A DNA stretch of 64,000 nt. Origin: Aquimonas sp964586455. Its GTDB lineage: Bacteria > Pseudomonadota > Gammaproteobacteria > Xanthomonadales > Xanthomonadaceae. Location of the stretch: the NCBI GenBank assembly GCA_964586455.1, contig CAZPHV010000024.1, positions 8,354-72,353 on the forward strand, given 5' to 3'. The notes under the pieces are model-generated. The model did no database searches. It saw nothing but the letters and a program-made list of their open reading frames with translations, and was not told the DNA's origin. Of this stretch, positions 1 to 8,804 are shown in pieces. Positions within the stretch are counted from its first letter, which is position 1. Every line of letters begins with the position of its first letter. Both the position numbers and the translations under genes were made by a program.

Positions 1-63
1 CCAGTTCGGCGAGATCGGCATGCCCAGCGGTCGCGCATTGAAGGCGGCCCACAGGTATTTCAT
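1..63 (-). CDS. N-terminal fragment of an unidentified gene downstream of the AAA+ ATPase
   Basis: An ATG at 63 overlaps the TGA of the AAA+ ATPase gene (ATGA), and the frame stays open for 21 codons to the window edge. The visible peptide begins MKYLWAAFNARPLG and is moderately hydrophobic, which would suit a membrane or membrane-associated protein. The overlap implies translational coupling, so the product probably works with the ATPase and PspA. Too little is visible to name a family. Confidence 0.6.
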   Translation of the reverse strand, partial: MKYLWAAFNARPLGMPISPNW

Positions 64-1709
64 GCCGGCGTGGCTCCGTAGGGCCGCAGGCGTTCGGGCA
101 CGAACTGCATGTCGGTGGCCTCGCGGATGGCGATGCGCATCTGGAATTCCAGCACGTCCAGCGGCACGGGCGGCTGGTAGCCAACCAGGCAGGCGCGGAC
201 CGCATCCAGCGCGGGCTCTTCGAGCGTGCGCACACGACGGTAGACCTTCACCGCCAGCGCCTCAGCGGCACCTGGGGTGAGCAGCAGGGGCAGGTCCAGG
301 GTGGCCAAGGCCTCGACGCCCGGGCTGACGTCCAGGCGCTTCAGCAAGGCGTGCAGCAGACCCGCGCTCTCGTGCTCGGTGGCGGTGGGCAACAAAGGAA
401 TCTTGACGTCGATACGGCCGGGGCGCTTGAGATCGACTTCGATCAAGTCGGGTCGTGAGCTGGCGAGAATCCACATCACCCGACCGCGATTCTTACCGTC
501 GCTCATCTCCTGCGCAATCATCGAATACAGCCGACCGGACAGCCCGCTGTCGCCGCTGCCGGAGTCGCGCTTGCCGAGCGTCTGGTCGGCTTCATCGACG
601 AACACGATGCAGCGACCGAGCGCGCGGATCAGGCGGAAAATCTTCTCGAGATTGCCCTCGCTGGAGCCGACCCAGCGGTCGCGGAAGTTCTTGAGCTTGA
701 CCACCGGCACGCTGGCCTCGCCGGCCAGGCATTCAACCAGATAGGTCTTGCCGGTGCCGACCGGGCCACAAAAGATATAGCCCATCGGCAGCGCGCGCAG
801 GTCGGACTTGCGCCACAGCGCCATGTCCTGCCGCAGCCAGACCTTCAATGCTTCAGGCGAGTGATAGTCGTCCAGGGTGCGCTCGCTGCGGATGAACTCG
901 ATCAGGCCGGCGGCATCGCCCTCGATCATGCCCTTGCGCACATCGATCCAGTCGGCTTCGGCAAGGACCTCACCTTCGTGCGCGCGGCGACGCACCAGCG
1001 ACTGCAGGGCACTCAAGGACACGCCGGCCAACTGGTCGGCGATCTCGCTGCCCTCCGTAGCATCGAACGCATTCGCGTGATCCACGCGCAGCTGAGCAAG
1101 CGCCTGCTCCAACTCGGGCTTCTGCGGCAGCGGCAGCTGCACGCGCTCGACGCGCGGATTGTTGGCCACCAGCGGATTCAGGTCGTGCAGGTTGTCGGCG
1201 ATCAGCAGGCTGACGAAGGGCAGCTCAGCGAACGGCGACTCGCCGGCCCAGTCGCGCACCAGGCTGGCGAGACTGGCGATCTCGAAGTCGCCGGCGCGAT
1301 TGGCCGGCAGGAATTGGTCGGCGCCGCGAATCAGCACCGCCACCGGCTCGGGCTCGCCGCGACCCAAGGCACGCAGGTTGCCGCGGTAGCGCAGATAGCG
1401 GCTGATCAACTCGATCGCCGCGCGCGGATCATGACCCACGGTGGACAGCTGCGCCGCGCCCGGCCACGCTTGGAAGCCCTCGCTGCTGCGCAGAGCCGAC
1501 AGCCCGTTGCCGGGGTCGAACACGAACACCAGCGGAAACCCCTGCAGCAGGCGCGCGTCGAGGTACTCGACCACGCCCACCAGTCGACCGTTCAGCACGA
1601 AACGATCGGCGACATTGCCGTGCAGGATGAACTGGCCGTGGGCGCCACTTTCGTAGGCGAGCTTGAGGGCCTGGGCCCAGGGCGGAAGGACGGTCGTGTT
1701 TGTGCTCAA
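60..1709 (-). CDS. AAA+ ATPase partnered with PspA (Vps4-like arrangement)
   Basis: A 549-residue AAA+ protein. The C-terminal half is an intact ATPase: Walker A GPVGTGKT at residues 315-322, Walker B IVFVDEAD at about 368-375, and arginine-finger candidates in KRPGRID near 429-432. Residues 1-250 look like a second, degenerate ATPase-like domain without a P-loop. I chose the TTG at 1709 because GGAAG lies just upstream and the longer frame from a GTG at 1838 would translate an intergenic palindromic repeat. The upstream gene on this strand is pspA, about 300 bp away, and the downstream gene overlaps by ATGA. PspA/IM30 proteins are bacterial ESCRT-III relatives, so an AAA+ ATPase beside one suggests a remodelling ATPase analogous to Vps4; that role is inference. 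The family is clear, the substrate is not. Confidence 0.85.
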   Translation of the reverse strand: MSTNTTVLPPWAQALKLAYESGAHGQFILHGNVADRFVLNGRLVGVVEYLDARLLQGFPLVFVFDPGNGLSALRSSEGFQAWPGAAQLSTVGHDPRAAIELISRYLRYRGNLRALGRGEPEPVAVLIRGADQFLPANRAGDFEIASLASLVRDWAGESPFAELPFVSLLIADNLHDLNPLVANNPRVERVQLPLPQKPELEQALAQLRVDHANAFDATEGSEIADQLAGVSLSALQSLVRRRAHEGEVLAEADWIDVRKGMIEGDAAGLIEFIRSERTLDDYHSPEALKVWLRQDMALWRKSDLRALPMGYIFCGPVGTGKTYLVECLAGEASVPVVKLKNFRDRWVGSSEGNLEKIFRLIRALGRCIVFVDEADQTLGKRDSGSGDSGLSGRLYSMIAQEMSDGKNRGRVMWILASSRPDLIEVDLKRPGRIDVKIPLLPTATEHESAGLLHALLKRLDVSPGVEALATLDLPLLLTPGAAEALAVKVYRRVRTLEEPALDAVRACLVGYQPPVPLDVLEFQMRIAIREATDMQFVPERLRPYGATPA

Positions 1710-1772
1710 AGTCGAGGTCTTCCGGTAGTTGCTGCGTGTGGGCGGAGAGTCGGCTGAGGGCCGTGCTTCGCA

Positions 1773-1795
1773 CCCCTCTCCCCACGGGAGAGGGG
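1773..1795. repeat. Palindromic intergenic hairpin (CCCCTCTCCC / GGGAGAGGGG)
   Basis: A perfect 10-bp inverted repeat around a 3-nt loop, between pspA and the AAA+ gene. Strings of this kind are common intergenic repeats in xanthomonad-like genomes. It could act as an mRNA hairpin separating expression of pspA from the ATPase gene. Confidence 0.6.
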
Positions 1796-1880
1796 CTGGG
1801 GGTGAGGGCGTGGGCGGCGCGACGCACCGCATCCCCACGCATCCCGCGCGCCACGCGCGTTCAGGCGGGACAGCCGATGA

Positions 1881-1928
1881 CAGAGGCGAGGGTCCAGCTC
1901 CGGTGGGCCAGGGCCCACCCTATGGAAC
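1881..1928. repeat. Single copy of the GGTGGGCC-palindrome repeat family
   Basis: The core ggtgggccagggcccacc at 1902-1919 is followed by ctatgg and preceded by a gaggcgaggg..cagctc flank. The same core and flank recur at 43029-43180, and cores recur at 26551-26608 and 60138-60211. It lies in the pspA/AAA+ spacer. Confidence 0.7.
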
Positions 1929-1973
1929 GGCGTGGGGACTGCGGGCCGCAGCGCAGTCCCCACGCCGCCCCAG

Positions 1974-2006
1974 CCCCAACGAATCCCCAATCCCGACTCC
2001 CGGCTC
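1974..2006. repeat. GGGATTCG-type short interspersed string
   Basis: The plus strand reads aatccccaatcccgactccc, the reverse complement of the gggattcgggagttgggatt string at 5680-5709. It abuts the 3' end of pspA. Function unknown; this is a low-complexity intergenic repeat. Confidence 0.4.
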
Positions 2007-2768
2007 CTATTGCGCCTGCTGCTCCGACTGCGGCCCCGTGCTCGTGCCCATGCTGCGCGTCGCCGCAGGTGCCGGCGCCGCCTGACCGGGAAGGCTGATG
2101 CCTTCCGCGGCGGCGAAATCCGCCAGCGCCTGCGACGCCAGTGCATTCATCTCGGCCTGCTTGACGTTGATGTCGGTCATGTCGAGCGAGTCCCTGGCCA
2201 CGCGCGCACGCCCTGCCGCGCGGTTGCGCTCTTCCTCGACCATCTCGTGCAGACGATTCAGGGTGTCGCCGGAACCGCCGATGCTGCCGATCATGCCGGC
2301 CGCCATTTCATTCATCTCGGCCACCGCCGATTTCATGCGCATGTCGTTGATCGCACCCTTGAGCGAGTCGATCTTGGCGCGAGCGGCCTGCACTGCCACG
2401 TCGCGGGCCTTGATCAGGTTCTGGTAGGTGTCCTCCGCCGACGACATCTGGCTGCGGTTCTCCGCCAGCTCGCGGCTCACCGTCTGCAGACGCAGCGCGT
2501 ACTGCGCTGCCGCATCCTGATTGCCGGCGCGCAGGTGCGCGGTGGTGCTGGCGCGCAGCTCCGTCTCGTCGCGCTCGAGCTTGCGCACCTGCGAGATCAA
2601 GCGCTCGACCAAGCCGGCATGCGCGGCCAGACTCTGGTTGTAATTGCCGATCTGCTTGCGCAGGTTTTCCTGCTCAAGCTCCAGCAGGGCTTCGGGGTTG
2701 CGCTTCTCGATGCCCTTGATGAACAGGGAAAAGAAACCGCGCACAACATTGGCAAGGCGACCGAACAT
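2007..2768 (-). CDS. pspA: PspA/IM30 family envelope-stress protein
   Basis: A 253-residue protein starting MFGRLANVVRGFFSLF, the amphipathic N-terminal helix typical of PspA/IM30, followed by almost continuous charged helical coiled coil to about residue 215 and a Pro/Ala/Gln-rich tail. The ATG at 2768 has GGAG seven bases upstream; the longer reading frame has no such site. PspA-family proteins bind anionic membrane lipids and assemble into rods and rings that protect or remodel the inner membrane. The neighbouring AAA+ gene suggests a PspA-ATPase pair rather than the pspABC operon of enterobacteria; no PspB, PspC or PspF is visible. I found no sigma-54 (GG-N10-GC) promoter in the 323 bp upstream. 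Confidence 0.88.
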   Translation of the reverse strand: MFGRLANVVRGFFSLFIKGIEKRNPEALLELEQENLRKQIGNYNQSLAAHAGLVERLISQVRKLERDETELRASTTAHLRAGNQDAAAQYALRLQTVSRELAENRSQMSSAEDTYQNLIKARDVAVQAARAKIDSLKGAINDMRMKSAVAEMNEMAAGMIGSIGGSGDTLNRLHEMVEEERNRAAGRARVARDSLDMTDINVKQAEMNALASQALADFAAAEGISLPGQAAPAPAATRSMGTSTGPQSEQQAQ

Positions 2769-3091
2769 GGCTGCTCCAGTGACTGCCCGCAAAGGGCGTT
2801 GATCGGGCCGAGGTTCGCAGGAACCCCGACGGCACGGCCGCTGACGTACGCATCAGCGCCGCTGTGACGCGACACGTTACCGCGTTGGGGTTGCGTGAAA
2901 AAGGCTTGCGGGCGCGCGGACACCACGCGCGCCATGCTTGTGCATCAAAAGGGGCCAGCGCGAGCGCGTGATTGCTGGGAGTCGTACGGGCAGCCAAGGT
3001 ATCGCCACAGCACGCCCGAATCGCCCCGACATCCATCAGACTCACCGAGACAGCACGGCTCGCGGCCACCAGAGGCTCGAACGCGGATGCG
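2769..3091. other. Intergenic region upstream of pspA
   Basis: This 323-bp stretch separates pspA from the secreted-protein gene on the same strand and must hold the pspA promoter. I could not place a convincing -35/-10 pair, operator or terminator in it. Confidence 0.4.
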
Positions 3092-4438
3092 TCAGAACCC
3101 GAAGCGCAGCGCCTGATCGATCTCCACCGGGAAAGCCACATTCACATCTGGCGAGCACGCCTTGTTGCCGCGCTCCACCGGCCACTGCAGCACATACAGC
3201 AGCGGCGCCTGCTGTTCGCGCGCAACGGCAGCAAGCCGGGCCATGCCCTCGCGGTCGTTGTAGTAGGACTCGGCGACGATCAACGGCATGTCGCCCAGTC
3301 CGATGCGACGCAGTCGATCGACGATGCGCTCGTACAGGTCGCCTTCGTCCGCCCCAGGCCAGGCGTAGATCGAGAACGCGAACGCGCCCGGGTAAATCCG
3401 CTCGCCGCCCGGCAGTCTATAAACGTAGCTTGTGTGCTCAAGCCGCGCACGCAGCCGGTTCGGGTCCGGGTCCGAGATCGAAGAAAAGCCAACGCTGCGC
3501 TGCGGGTCGAAGCGGCTGACATAGTTCTGCCACAACCGGTTGGCGTAGCGGCTCCAGGGCTCGTTGTCGGGATCGGTGGGGAAGAACACCACTTGGCCGA
3601 ACACATTGACAAAACGCGCCCGCGGCATGCCCTCGGTCATCAGGTCGATACGGTAATCGACACCGCTGGCCTCGATGATCGGCATCAGGTTGACGATGAG
3701 GTTCCAGTTTTCCTCGAAGATGCTCTCGTCGAACTGCGTCCATTGCGCCACGTCGTTACCGCCCTGCGGGTGGTAGCGCACCAGCAATTGCGCGAAGCCG
3801 GCGGCGCGGATATCGGCCAGCAGATCAGCGAGGTTCTGGCGCATGCGCGGGTGCAGATTGCCGCCAGTGGAGTCCAAAATCGCCGAACCGGGCCAGACGC
3901 CGTCTGCGTCCGCGGGGCCCGGCGCCCGGAAGTGATAGATGCCAACAGCAATGCTCTCGCTGCCGCGTGCGCGCAGCTCGATCAGGATGTCGCTGACCCG
4001 CTGGCGCACACCGGGCTTGTGCAGGTTGGCCAGCACGCCGAAGGGTTCGCGGTCGCAGTTCGGGCCCAGATCGAAGAATCCCAGATTCACGCCGGGCCGC
4101 GCCTCGATGCTGAGCCGGGGCGCGGGGCCTGTTTCCAGACCTCCGCCGTGGCCGAGGCTGGGCCCGCGCGGTGAGCTCAAGGCCGGAGCAACGCCCCGTC
4201 GCCCCCCAGGGTTAGCGACGCTGGCTGGCCCCTCGATGATCAGCTCGGGGTTGCCGTTGGGCCATAGCACCGCGCGCATGGGCTGCGCTGTAGCCAGCAT
4301 CGGCATGCACAGCAGGAGAATCAGCAGACCTGCGGAAACCCGTCGAAGCTGCGGCGTTGCCTGCGTCAGCCAACACGGCAGCGCGTTCCCTGCAGGCGCC
4401 CGCAGGCGCTCGCAGGTTTTGAACGAGTCAGAATGCAT
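3092..4438 (-). CDS. Secreted protein with glycoside-hydrolase-like TIM-barrel features
   Basis: A 448-residue protein. A long basic n-region is followed by a hydrophobic stretch (SAGLLILLLCMPMLA) and TAQ, consistent with export. The mature part has alternating strand/helix segments such as IAVGIYHF, QLLVRYHP, LIVNLMPII, FAFSIYAWP and LIVAESYYND, which resemble a TIM barrel; the glutamate in LIVAESYY would suit a nucleophile on a late strand. I do not recognise a CAZy family, so any enzymatic role is inference. It follows gcdH on the same strand, with its ATG 11 bp inside the gcdH 3' end, but an acyl-CoA enzyme and a secreted barrel have no obvious shared job. No closer ATG next to the hydrophobic segment was found. 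Confidence 0.6.
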   Translation of the reverse strand: MHSDSFKTCERLRAPAGNALPCWLTQATPQLRRVSAGLLILLLCMPMLATAQPMRAVLWPNGNPELIIEGPASVANPGGRRGVAPALSSPRGPSLGHGGGLETGPAPRLSIEARPGVNLGFFDLGPNCDREPFGVLANLHKPGVRQRVSDILIELRARGSESIAVGIYHFRAPGPADADGVWPGSAILDSTGGNLHPRMRQNLADLLADIRAAGFAQLLVRYHPQGGNDVAQWTQFDESIFEENWNLIVNLMPIIEASGVDYRIDLMTEGMPRARFVNVFGQVVFFPTDPDNEPWSRYANRLWQNYVSRFDPQRSVGFSSISDPDPNRLRARLEHTSYVYRLPGGERIYPGAFAFSIYAWPGADEGDLYERIVDRLRRIGLGDMPLIVAESYYNDREGMARLAAVAREQQAPLLYVLQWPVERGNKACSPDVNVAFPVEIDQALRFGF

Positions 4439-5591
4439 TGATTCCTGTCACCTCACGGCCCACCACGAGCTGGTGAACCGTCTCGGTGCCTTCGTAGGTA
4501 ATGACTGACTCCAGGTTCAGCGCGTGCCGAATCGGACAGTACTCGGTGGTGATGCCGGAGCCGCCCAGGATGTCGCGCGCCTCGCGAGCGATGTCCAGAG
4601 CGATGCGGCAGTTGTTCCACTTGGCCAGACTGACCTGGGTCGGCTGCATCTGGCCGGCATCTTTCAGGCGCCCCAGCTGCAGCACCAGCAGCTGCGCCAG
4701 CGTGATCCGCCGCGCCATCTCGGCCAACTTGATCTGCACCGCCTGGGTCGCCGCGATCGGGCGGTTGAACAGAATACGGTGCTTGGCGTATTCGCTGGCT
4801 TCGGTGAAGCAGGCGATCGCCGCGCCGATGGGCCCCCAGGTGATGCCGTAGCGGGCCTGGGTCAGGCAGCCCAGCGGACCCTTCAGACCCTTGACGTTGG
4901 GCAGGCGCTGACGGTCATTGACGCGCACATTGTCGAAGAACAGCGCGCTGGTCGCCGAGGCGCGCAGGCTCATCTTGCGGTGGATCTCCTGGGCCGCGAA
5001 ACCCTTGGTGTCGGTCGGCACGATGAAGCCCTGAATGCCGTCCTCAGTCATCGCCCAGACGATCGCGATCTGCGCCAAGTTGCCATTGGTGATCCACATC
5101 TTGGCGCCGTTGATGATCCAGTCATCGCCGTCGCGCTTGGCGTGCGTTTTCATGTTGGCCGGGTCCGAACCGCCGTGCGGCTCGGTCAGGCCGAAGCAGC
5201 CGATGATCTCGCCGCGCGCCATGCCGGGCAGATACTGCTTGCGCTGTTCCTCGGTGCCGTAGGCGAAGATCGGATACATGCACAGCGAACTCTGCACCGA
5301 CACGAAGCTGCGCAAACCGGAATCGCCACGCTCCAGTTCCTGGCAGATCAAGCCGTAGCTGACCGCATTCAAGCCGGCACAGCCGTACTCTTCAGGCAGC
5401 GAGGAGCCGAGCAGGCCCAGGCTCGCGATCTCCGGCACCAGCTCCTTCGGAAACCGCCCCTGGTCGAAGCAGTCACCAATGATCGGCAGCACGCGCTCGT
5501 CGGTGAAGCGGGCCACGGTGTCCTGCACGGCGCGCTCTTCGTCGGTGAGCAGCGAGCGGACATCGAACAGGTCGGAGGCGTTCAGGGGCAT
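4428..5591 (-). CDS. gcdH: Glutaryl-CoA dehydrogenase
   Basis: A 387-residue acyl-CoA dehydrogenase with features typical of glutaryl-CoA dehydrogenase: RSFVSVQSSLCMYPI in the N-terminal helical domain, GCFGLTEPHGGSDPANM in the FAD-binding middle domain, ARYGITWGPIGAA, and the catalytic glutamate at about 367 in TYEGTETVHQL. The enzyme oxidises and decarboxylates glutaryl-CoA to crotonyl-CoA in lysine/tryptophan degradation, passing electrons to electron-transfer flavoprotein. Length is normal for the family. The ATG at 5591 fits the family N-terminus. It stands apart from the large acyl-CoA cluster at 33-48 kb and looks like core metabolism. Confidence 0.9.
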   Translation of the reverse strand: MPLNASDLFDVRSLLTDEERAVQDTVARFTDERVLPIIGDCFDQGRFPKELVPEIASLGLLGSSLPEEYGCAGLNAVSYGLICQELERGDSGLRSFVSVQSSLCMYPIFAYGTEEQRKQYLPGMARGEIIGCFGLTEPHGGSDPANMKTHAKRDGDDWIINGAKMWITNGNLAQIAIVWAMTEDGIQGFIVPTDTKGFAAQEIHRKMSLRASATSALFFDNVRVNDRQRLPNVKGLKGPLGCLTQARYGITWGPIGAAIACFTEASEYAKHRILFNRPIAATQAVQIKLAEMARRITLAQLLVLQLGRLKDAGQMQPTQVSLAKWNNCRIALDIAREARDILGGSGITTEYCPIRHALNLESVITYEGTETVHQLVVGREVTGINAF

Positions 5592-5941
5592 GGGGGCGGT
5601 CGATCGGTGGTTGGAGACCGCTAAGTGTAGCCGCCCACGCCCTTCGCAGGCATCAACGTGCCGTGTAGCGGAACAAGCCGGGATTCGGGAGTTGGGATTC
5701 GGGATTCGTGGTGCAGCCGGCGAAGCTATGGCTGCCGACTACCCGATCCAGATCGTGGCTTCCGGAGTCGGTGCCCTGGCGACTCGGCCTTACACCCTGG
5801 CGATGCGCTCGCGTCGAAGGTCTACCGAGGGACCTACCCCCGACTTCCGACAGGCACGGCGCACCCTGCCCTCGCCTACCATCGGGCCGGGGATGCGCGT
5901 CGATCCGCGGCGCGCTCGTGTCATCACTCGAGGGGAAGTCC
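5592..5941. other. Divergent intergenic region with a GGGATTCG repeat
   Basis: 350 bp between divergently transcribed gcdH and the amidohydrolase gene. It contains the string gggattcgggagttgggatt at 5680-5699 extending to about 5709, seen inverted at 1974-2006. Both promoters must lie here, but no convincing -10/-35 pair or operator was recognised. Confidence 0.4.
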
Positions 5942-7255
5942 ATGCACGCACGCCATCGCCGCGCTCAGCTCGCGCTGCTCGCCGTCTCGCTGTCCGCCGC
6001 GCTCGTCACTCACGCCGCGCCGCAGGTGCTGCACTGCGGGCAGGTTTTCGATGCCAACACCGCGCGCCTGCTCGGCGCGCACAGCCTGGTGATCGACGAG
6101 GGCCGCATCAAGGAAGTTCGAGCAGGCACCTTGGACGCAGCCACGCTCGGCGCGGACGCGACTGCCGTCGACCTTTCCGCCCACACCTGTCTGCCCGGCC
6201 TGATCGACATGCACGTGCATCTGGGCTCGCAGACCAGCCCTGCGGCCTACTCCGAGGGATTCCGTCTGAACCCCGAGGACTATGCTTTCCGCTCGGTGGG
6301 CTACGCCGAGACCACACTGCAGGCCGGCTTCACCACCGTGCGCGATCTCGGCGGCCTGCAGACGATCGCCCTGCGCAATGCCATCAATGAAGGCCGTGTT
6401 GTCGGCCCGCGCATCTACGCTGCCGGCAAGTCGCTCGCCACGACGGGCGGCCACGCCGATCCGCGCAACGGCATCAACCGCGAGCTCGCTGAATCATTGG
6501 GGTGGCCAGGCCCCGAAGAAGGCGTTGTCGCAGGCCCGTACGAAGCCCGTCGTGCAGTACGTCAGCGCTACAAGGAAGGCTCGGACGTCATCAAGCTCAC
6601 CGCCACGGGCGGCGTGCTCAGTTTCGCCAAGAGTGCTGACAACCCGCAGTTCATGGAAGACGAGATCCGCGCCATCGTCGAAACCGCGCGTGACTACGAC
6701 TACAAGGTGGCGGCGCACGCCCACGGCAAGGAAGGCATGCGCCGCGCCGTCGCCGCCGGCGTCGATTCGATCGAGCACGGCACCTACATGGACGAGGACG
6801 TGTTCAAGCTGATGCGGGAAAAAGGCACCTGGTACGTGCCGACCATCTCTGCTGGCGTATTCGTCAGCGAGAAGGCGCGTGAGATCGGCTACTACCCCGA
6901 AATCGTGCGTCCGAAAGCCGAACGGATCGGCGCTCTGATCCAAGGCACCGCCGGCCGCGCGCACAGCGCCGGCGTCAAGATCGCGTTCGGCACCGATGCT
7001 GGTGTGTTCCCGCACGGTCAGAACGCACGTGAGTTTGTGCTGATGGTCGAAGCGGGCATGCCGGCCGCGTTCGCCCTGCAAAGCGCAACGAAAAATGCCG
7101 CTGAGCTGCTCGGCGAGTGGGAAAGTCTCGGCAGTCTGGAAGCCGGAAAGCACGCCGATGTCGTGGCTGTGGCCGGCAACCCGATCGAGAACATCGAGCT
7201 GATGCGCGACGTGCAGTTCGTGATGAAGGCGGGCGCGGTGGTGAAGGCGCCCTAA
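5942..7255 (+). CDS. Secreted metal-dependent amidohydrolase (imidazolonepropionase/Xaa-Pro dipeptidase-like)
   Basis: A 437-residue protein with a signal peptide ending near THAAPQ (about residue 26), so it is probably periplasmic. Amidohydrolase metal ligands are in order: H91 and H93 in the HVH motif, the probable carboxylated lysine K218 in VIKLTATGG, H259/H261 in AAHAHG, H279 in SIEHG, and D352 in FGTDAG. This pattern matches the binuclear branch that includes secreted Xaa-Pro dipeptidase-like and imidazolonepropionase-related enzymes. The ATG at 5942 follows a purine-rich GAGGGGA site; the longer frame back to 5708 runs through intergenic repeat. It is monocistronic, with a terminator about 40 bp after the stop. 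The substrate, possibly an acyl-amino acid or a Pro/Arg/Lys dipeptide, cannot be read from sequence. Confidence 0.85.
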   Translation: MHARHRRAQLALLAVSLSAALVTHAAPQVLHCGQVFDANTARLLGAHSLVIDEGRIKEVRAGTLDAATLGADATAVDLSAHTCLPGLIDMHVHLGSQTSPAAYSEGFRLNPEDYAFRSVGYAETTLQAGFTTVRDLGGLQTIALRNAINEGRVVGPRIYAAGKSLATTGGHADPRNGINRELAESLGWPGPEEGVVAGPYEARRAVRQRYKEGSDVIKLTATGGVLSFAKSADNPQFMEDEIRAIVETARDYDYKVAAHAHGKEGMRRAVAAGVDSIEHGTYMDEDVFKLMREKGTWYVPTISAGVFVSEKAREIGYYPEIVRPKAERIGALIQGTAGRAHSAGVKIAFGTDAGVFPHGQNAREFVLMVEAGMPAAFALQSATKNAAELLGEWESLGSLEAGKHADVVAVAGNPIENIELMRDVQFVMKAGAVVKAP

Positions 7256-7294
7256 GGCAAATTCGGTGCGCGCTGCACATGTGCAAAACGCGCC

Positions 7295-7320
7295 ACGCAG
7301 GGGCGACAACGCCCCTGCGT
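7295..7320 (+). terminator. Rho-independent-type terminator after the amidohydrolase gene
   Basis: An 11-bp perfect stem acgcaggggcg / cgcccctgcgt with an acaa loop is followed by tgtt, 39 bp past the stop codon at 7255. The U-tract is short. Confidence 0.7.
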
Positions 7321-7508
7321 TGTTCCAAGCGTCGACAGATCACTGCACTGTGCGGTGTCCCATCTATTGAGGTGCGGTGCTGCTGAACAACGGTCAGCAC
7401 TGGCGGCCGTAGACGACCGCGCCAAAGAAGCAGGCGCGCCCGCGCGTGCTTCGTCCCGAGACCGGTTTCGTCCGAGGAGCGGTGCGGACAAGCACCGCAA
7501 CGCCGAAC

Positions 7509-7538
7509 CGAGAAACGCCTCGCAAGAGGCGTTTCTCG
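7509..7538 (-). terminator. Strong hairpin terminator of the DUF1552/CBM2 transcription unit
   Basis: A 13-bp perfect stem cgagaaacgcctc / gaggcgtttctcg with a 4-nt loop lies 9 bp beyond the stop of the DUF1552 gene (minus strand). No long U-run follows, but position and stem strength fit a terminator, possibly bidirectional with the amidohydrolase unit. Confidence 0.75.
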
Positions 7539-7546
7539 AACCGCGG

Positions 7547-8755
7547 CTACAGCCCGGCAATCGTCGAGGTCGACCAACTGCGATAGGCAGCGCCGTTCGG
7601 GCTCTGATCCGCACGCAGCTTCAAGCCCAGCGTCTGGTACAGCTCGGACTGCGTGCGTCCACCCGCGTCGACGATGCGCCCGCCAGTGATTCCCGCACCT
7701 GCCACCAGCATCGGCACATTGTTGTTGCCATGCGAATCGGCATCGCCCATGTCCGACACCTGGGTCACGATCGTCGAACCGAACAAACCCCGGGCGTCGA
7801 ACCGGTCGAACAGGTGCCGGGTCAGGCCCTGCATGTAGGCGATGTCTTCCGAGTACGCCAACGGCATGTTGCCCTGGTTGTGGTGGGACTGATGCGACTC
7901 CCTGCCCAGCACGTCCAGGAAGTGGTTGTGGGCATCGGTGCCGAACGCAATCGACACCGAGGCCGTCAGGTTGCAGCTGAGCGCCAGTGCTGCGATTTCG
8001 GTATGCAGCTTCGCAACCGCATCGAAGCCCGTAGCGTTGGTGTTGGGCGGCTGCGGACAGGAACCGCCCGGCGGGTTTCCGCCGCCCGCATCGATCGCCT
8101 GCTCGATCTCGCGGATCGCGGTGAAGTGGCTGTCGAGCTTCTGCTGCTCATGCTGACCCAGCTTGGTTCGCAGACTATTGACCGCCGCATAGTGCAGATC
8201 GACCACCGACTGCCGGGGCGCCGTGCCACCGCCCGGATTGGTCGGCCCGCCGGCGAACAGCACATCCAGGGCAGCGCGGGGGCTGGTAATGATCGGCTTG
8301 CCTGAATTGCCCTCGCGGCTCAGCGAAGACTCCCCGGTGGTGCCGAGGTTGAGGTAGCGCACCGGGAAGTTCGCGCCGATGGTGCGCCCCATGTTCACGT
8401 CAAAGCTGTCCTGCGACCAGCTGCCGTTGTTGAAGCGGTGAAACATGATGCCGTGGCCGGCACCGCTCAGCGACGCATTGCGCAGGAAGGCGATGCGGTT
8501 GTAGTGGCTCTGCAAGGGCGCGGATTGCACCGGCAGGACTCCGTTTGCCGGAAACCAGCGCTGCGGATGGCAGCCGCCGCCCGAGAAGATCAGGCAGTGC
8601 TTGTTGGGGACGCCCGATTGGGCCTCCGCGGTTCGCGCCAGCAGCACGCCGGCGAGCACGCTGGAAGCCTTGATCAGGCCGGCGGAAATGCCGGCCTGGC
8701 CTACGATCCTCAGGAAATTCCGGCGCTCTTTGTCGAAGCAGTCGCGATGTCTCAT
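7547..8755 (-). CDS. DUF1552 family protein with Tat signal
   Basis: A 402-residue protein. The N-terminus has a twin-arginine signal (ERRNFLRIVG followed by a hydrophobic stretch ending ARTAEAQ), so it is exported folded. The body has DUF1552 features: HCLIFSGGGCHPQRWF early, GHGIMFHRF, a long central region, TASVSIAFGTDAHNHFLDV, and STIVTQVSDMGDADSHGNNNVPML. DUF1552 proteins are classically encoded beside DUF1592/DUF1588 cytochrome proteins in planctomycetes and myxobacteria, and here such a gene lies 49 bp upstream on the same strand. The ATG at 8755 has GGAG eight bases upstream; the GTG at 8764 would sit on that site. Function is unknown; a periplasmic redox or hydrolytic partner of the CBM2-cytochrome fusion is inferred. 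Confidence 0.85.
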   Translation of the reverse strand: MRHRDCFDKERRNFLRIVGQAGISAGLIKASSVLAGVLLARTAEAQSGVPNKHCLIFSGGGCHPQRWFPANGVLPVQSAPLQSHYNRIAFLRNASLSGAGHGIMFHRFNNGSWSQDSFDVNMGRTIGANFPVRYLNLGTTGESSLSREGNSGKPIITSPRAALDVLFAGGPTNPGGGTAPRQSVVDLHYAAVNSLRTKLGQHEQQKLDSHFTAIREIEQAIDAGGGNPPGGSCPQPPNTNATGFDAVAKLHTEIAALALSCNLTASVSIAFGTDAHNHFLDVLGRESHQSHHNQGNMPLAYSEDIAYMQGLTRHLFDRFDARGLFGSTIVTQVSDMGDADSHGNNNVPMLVAGAGITGGRIVDAGGRTQSELYQTLGLKLRADQSPNGAAYRSWSTSTIAGL

Positions 8756-8804
8756 GGTGCTCACTCCAATTCGTTGGGAAGGCGATGCGGTGGAGAGGGG
8801 CGCG

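Noticed and set aside
861..1757. 298-codon plus-strand frame opposite the AAA+ ATPase
   Set aside because: Antisense shadow of a gene with clear Walker motifs; no coding features of its own.
2769..3091. Sigma-54 promoter for pspA
   Set aside because: Looked for the GG-N10-GC spacing typical of sigma-54 promoters and found no convincing match.
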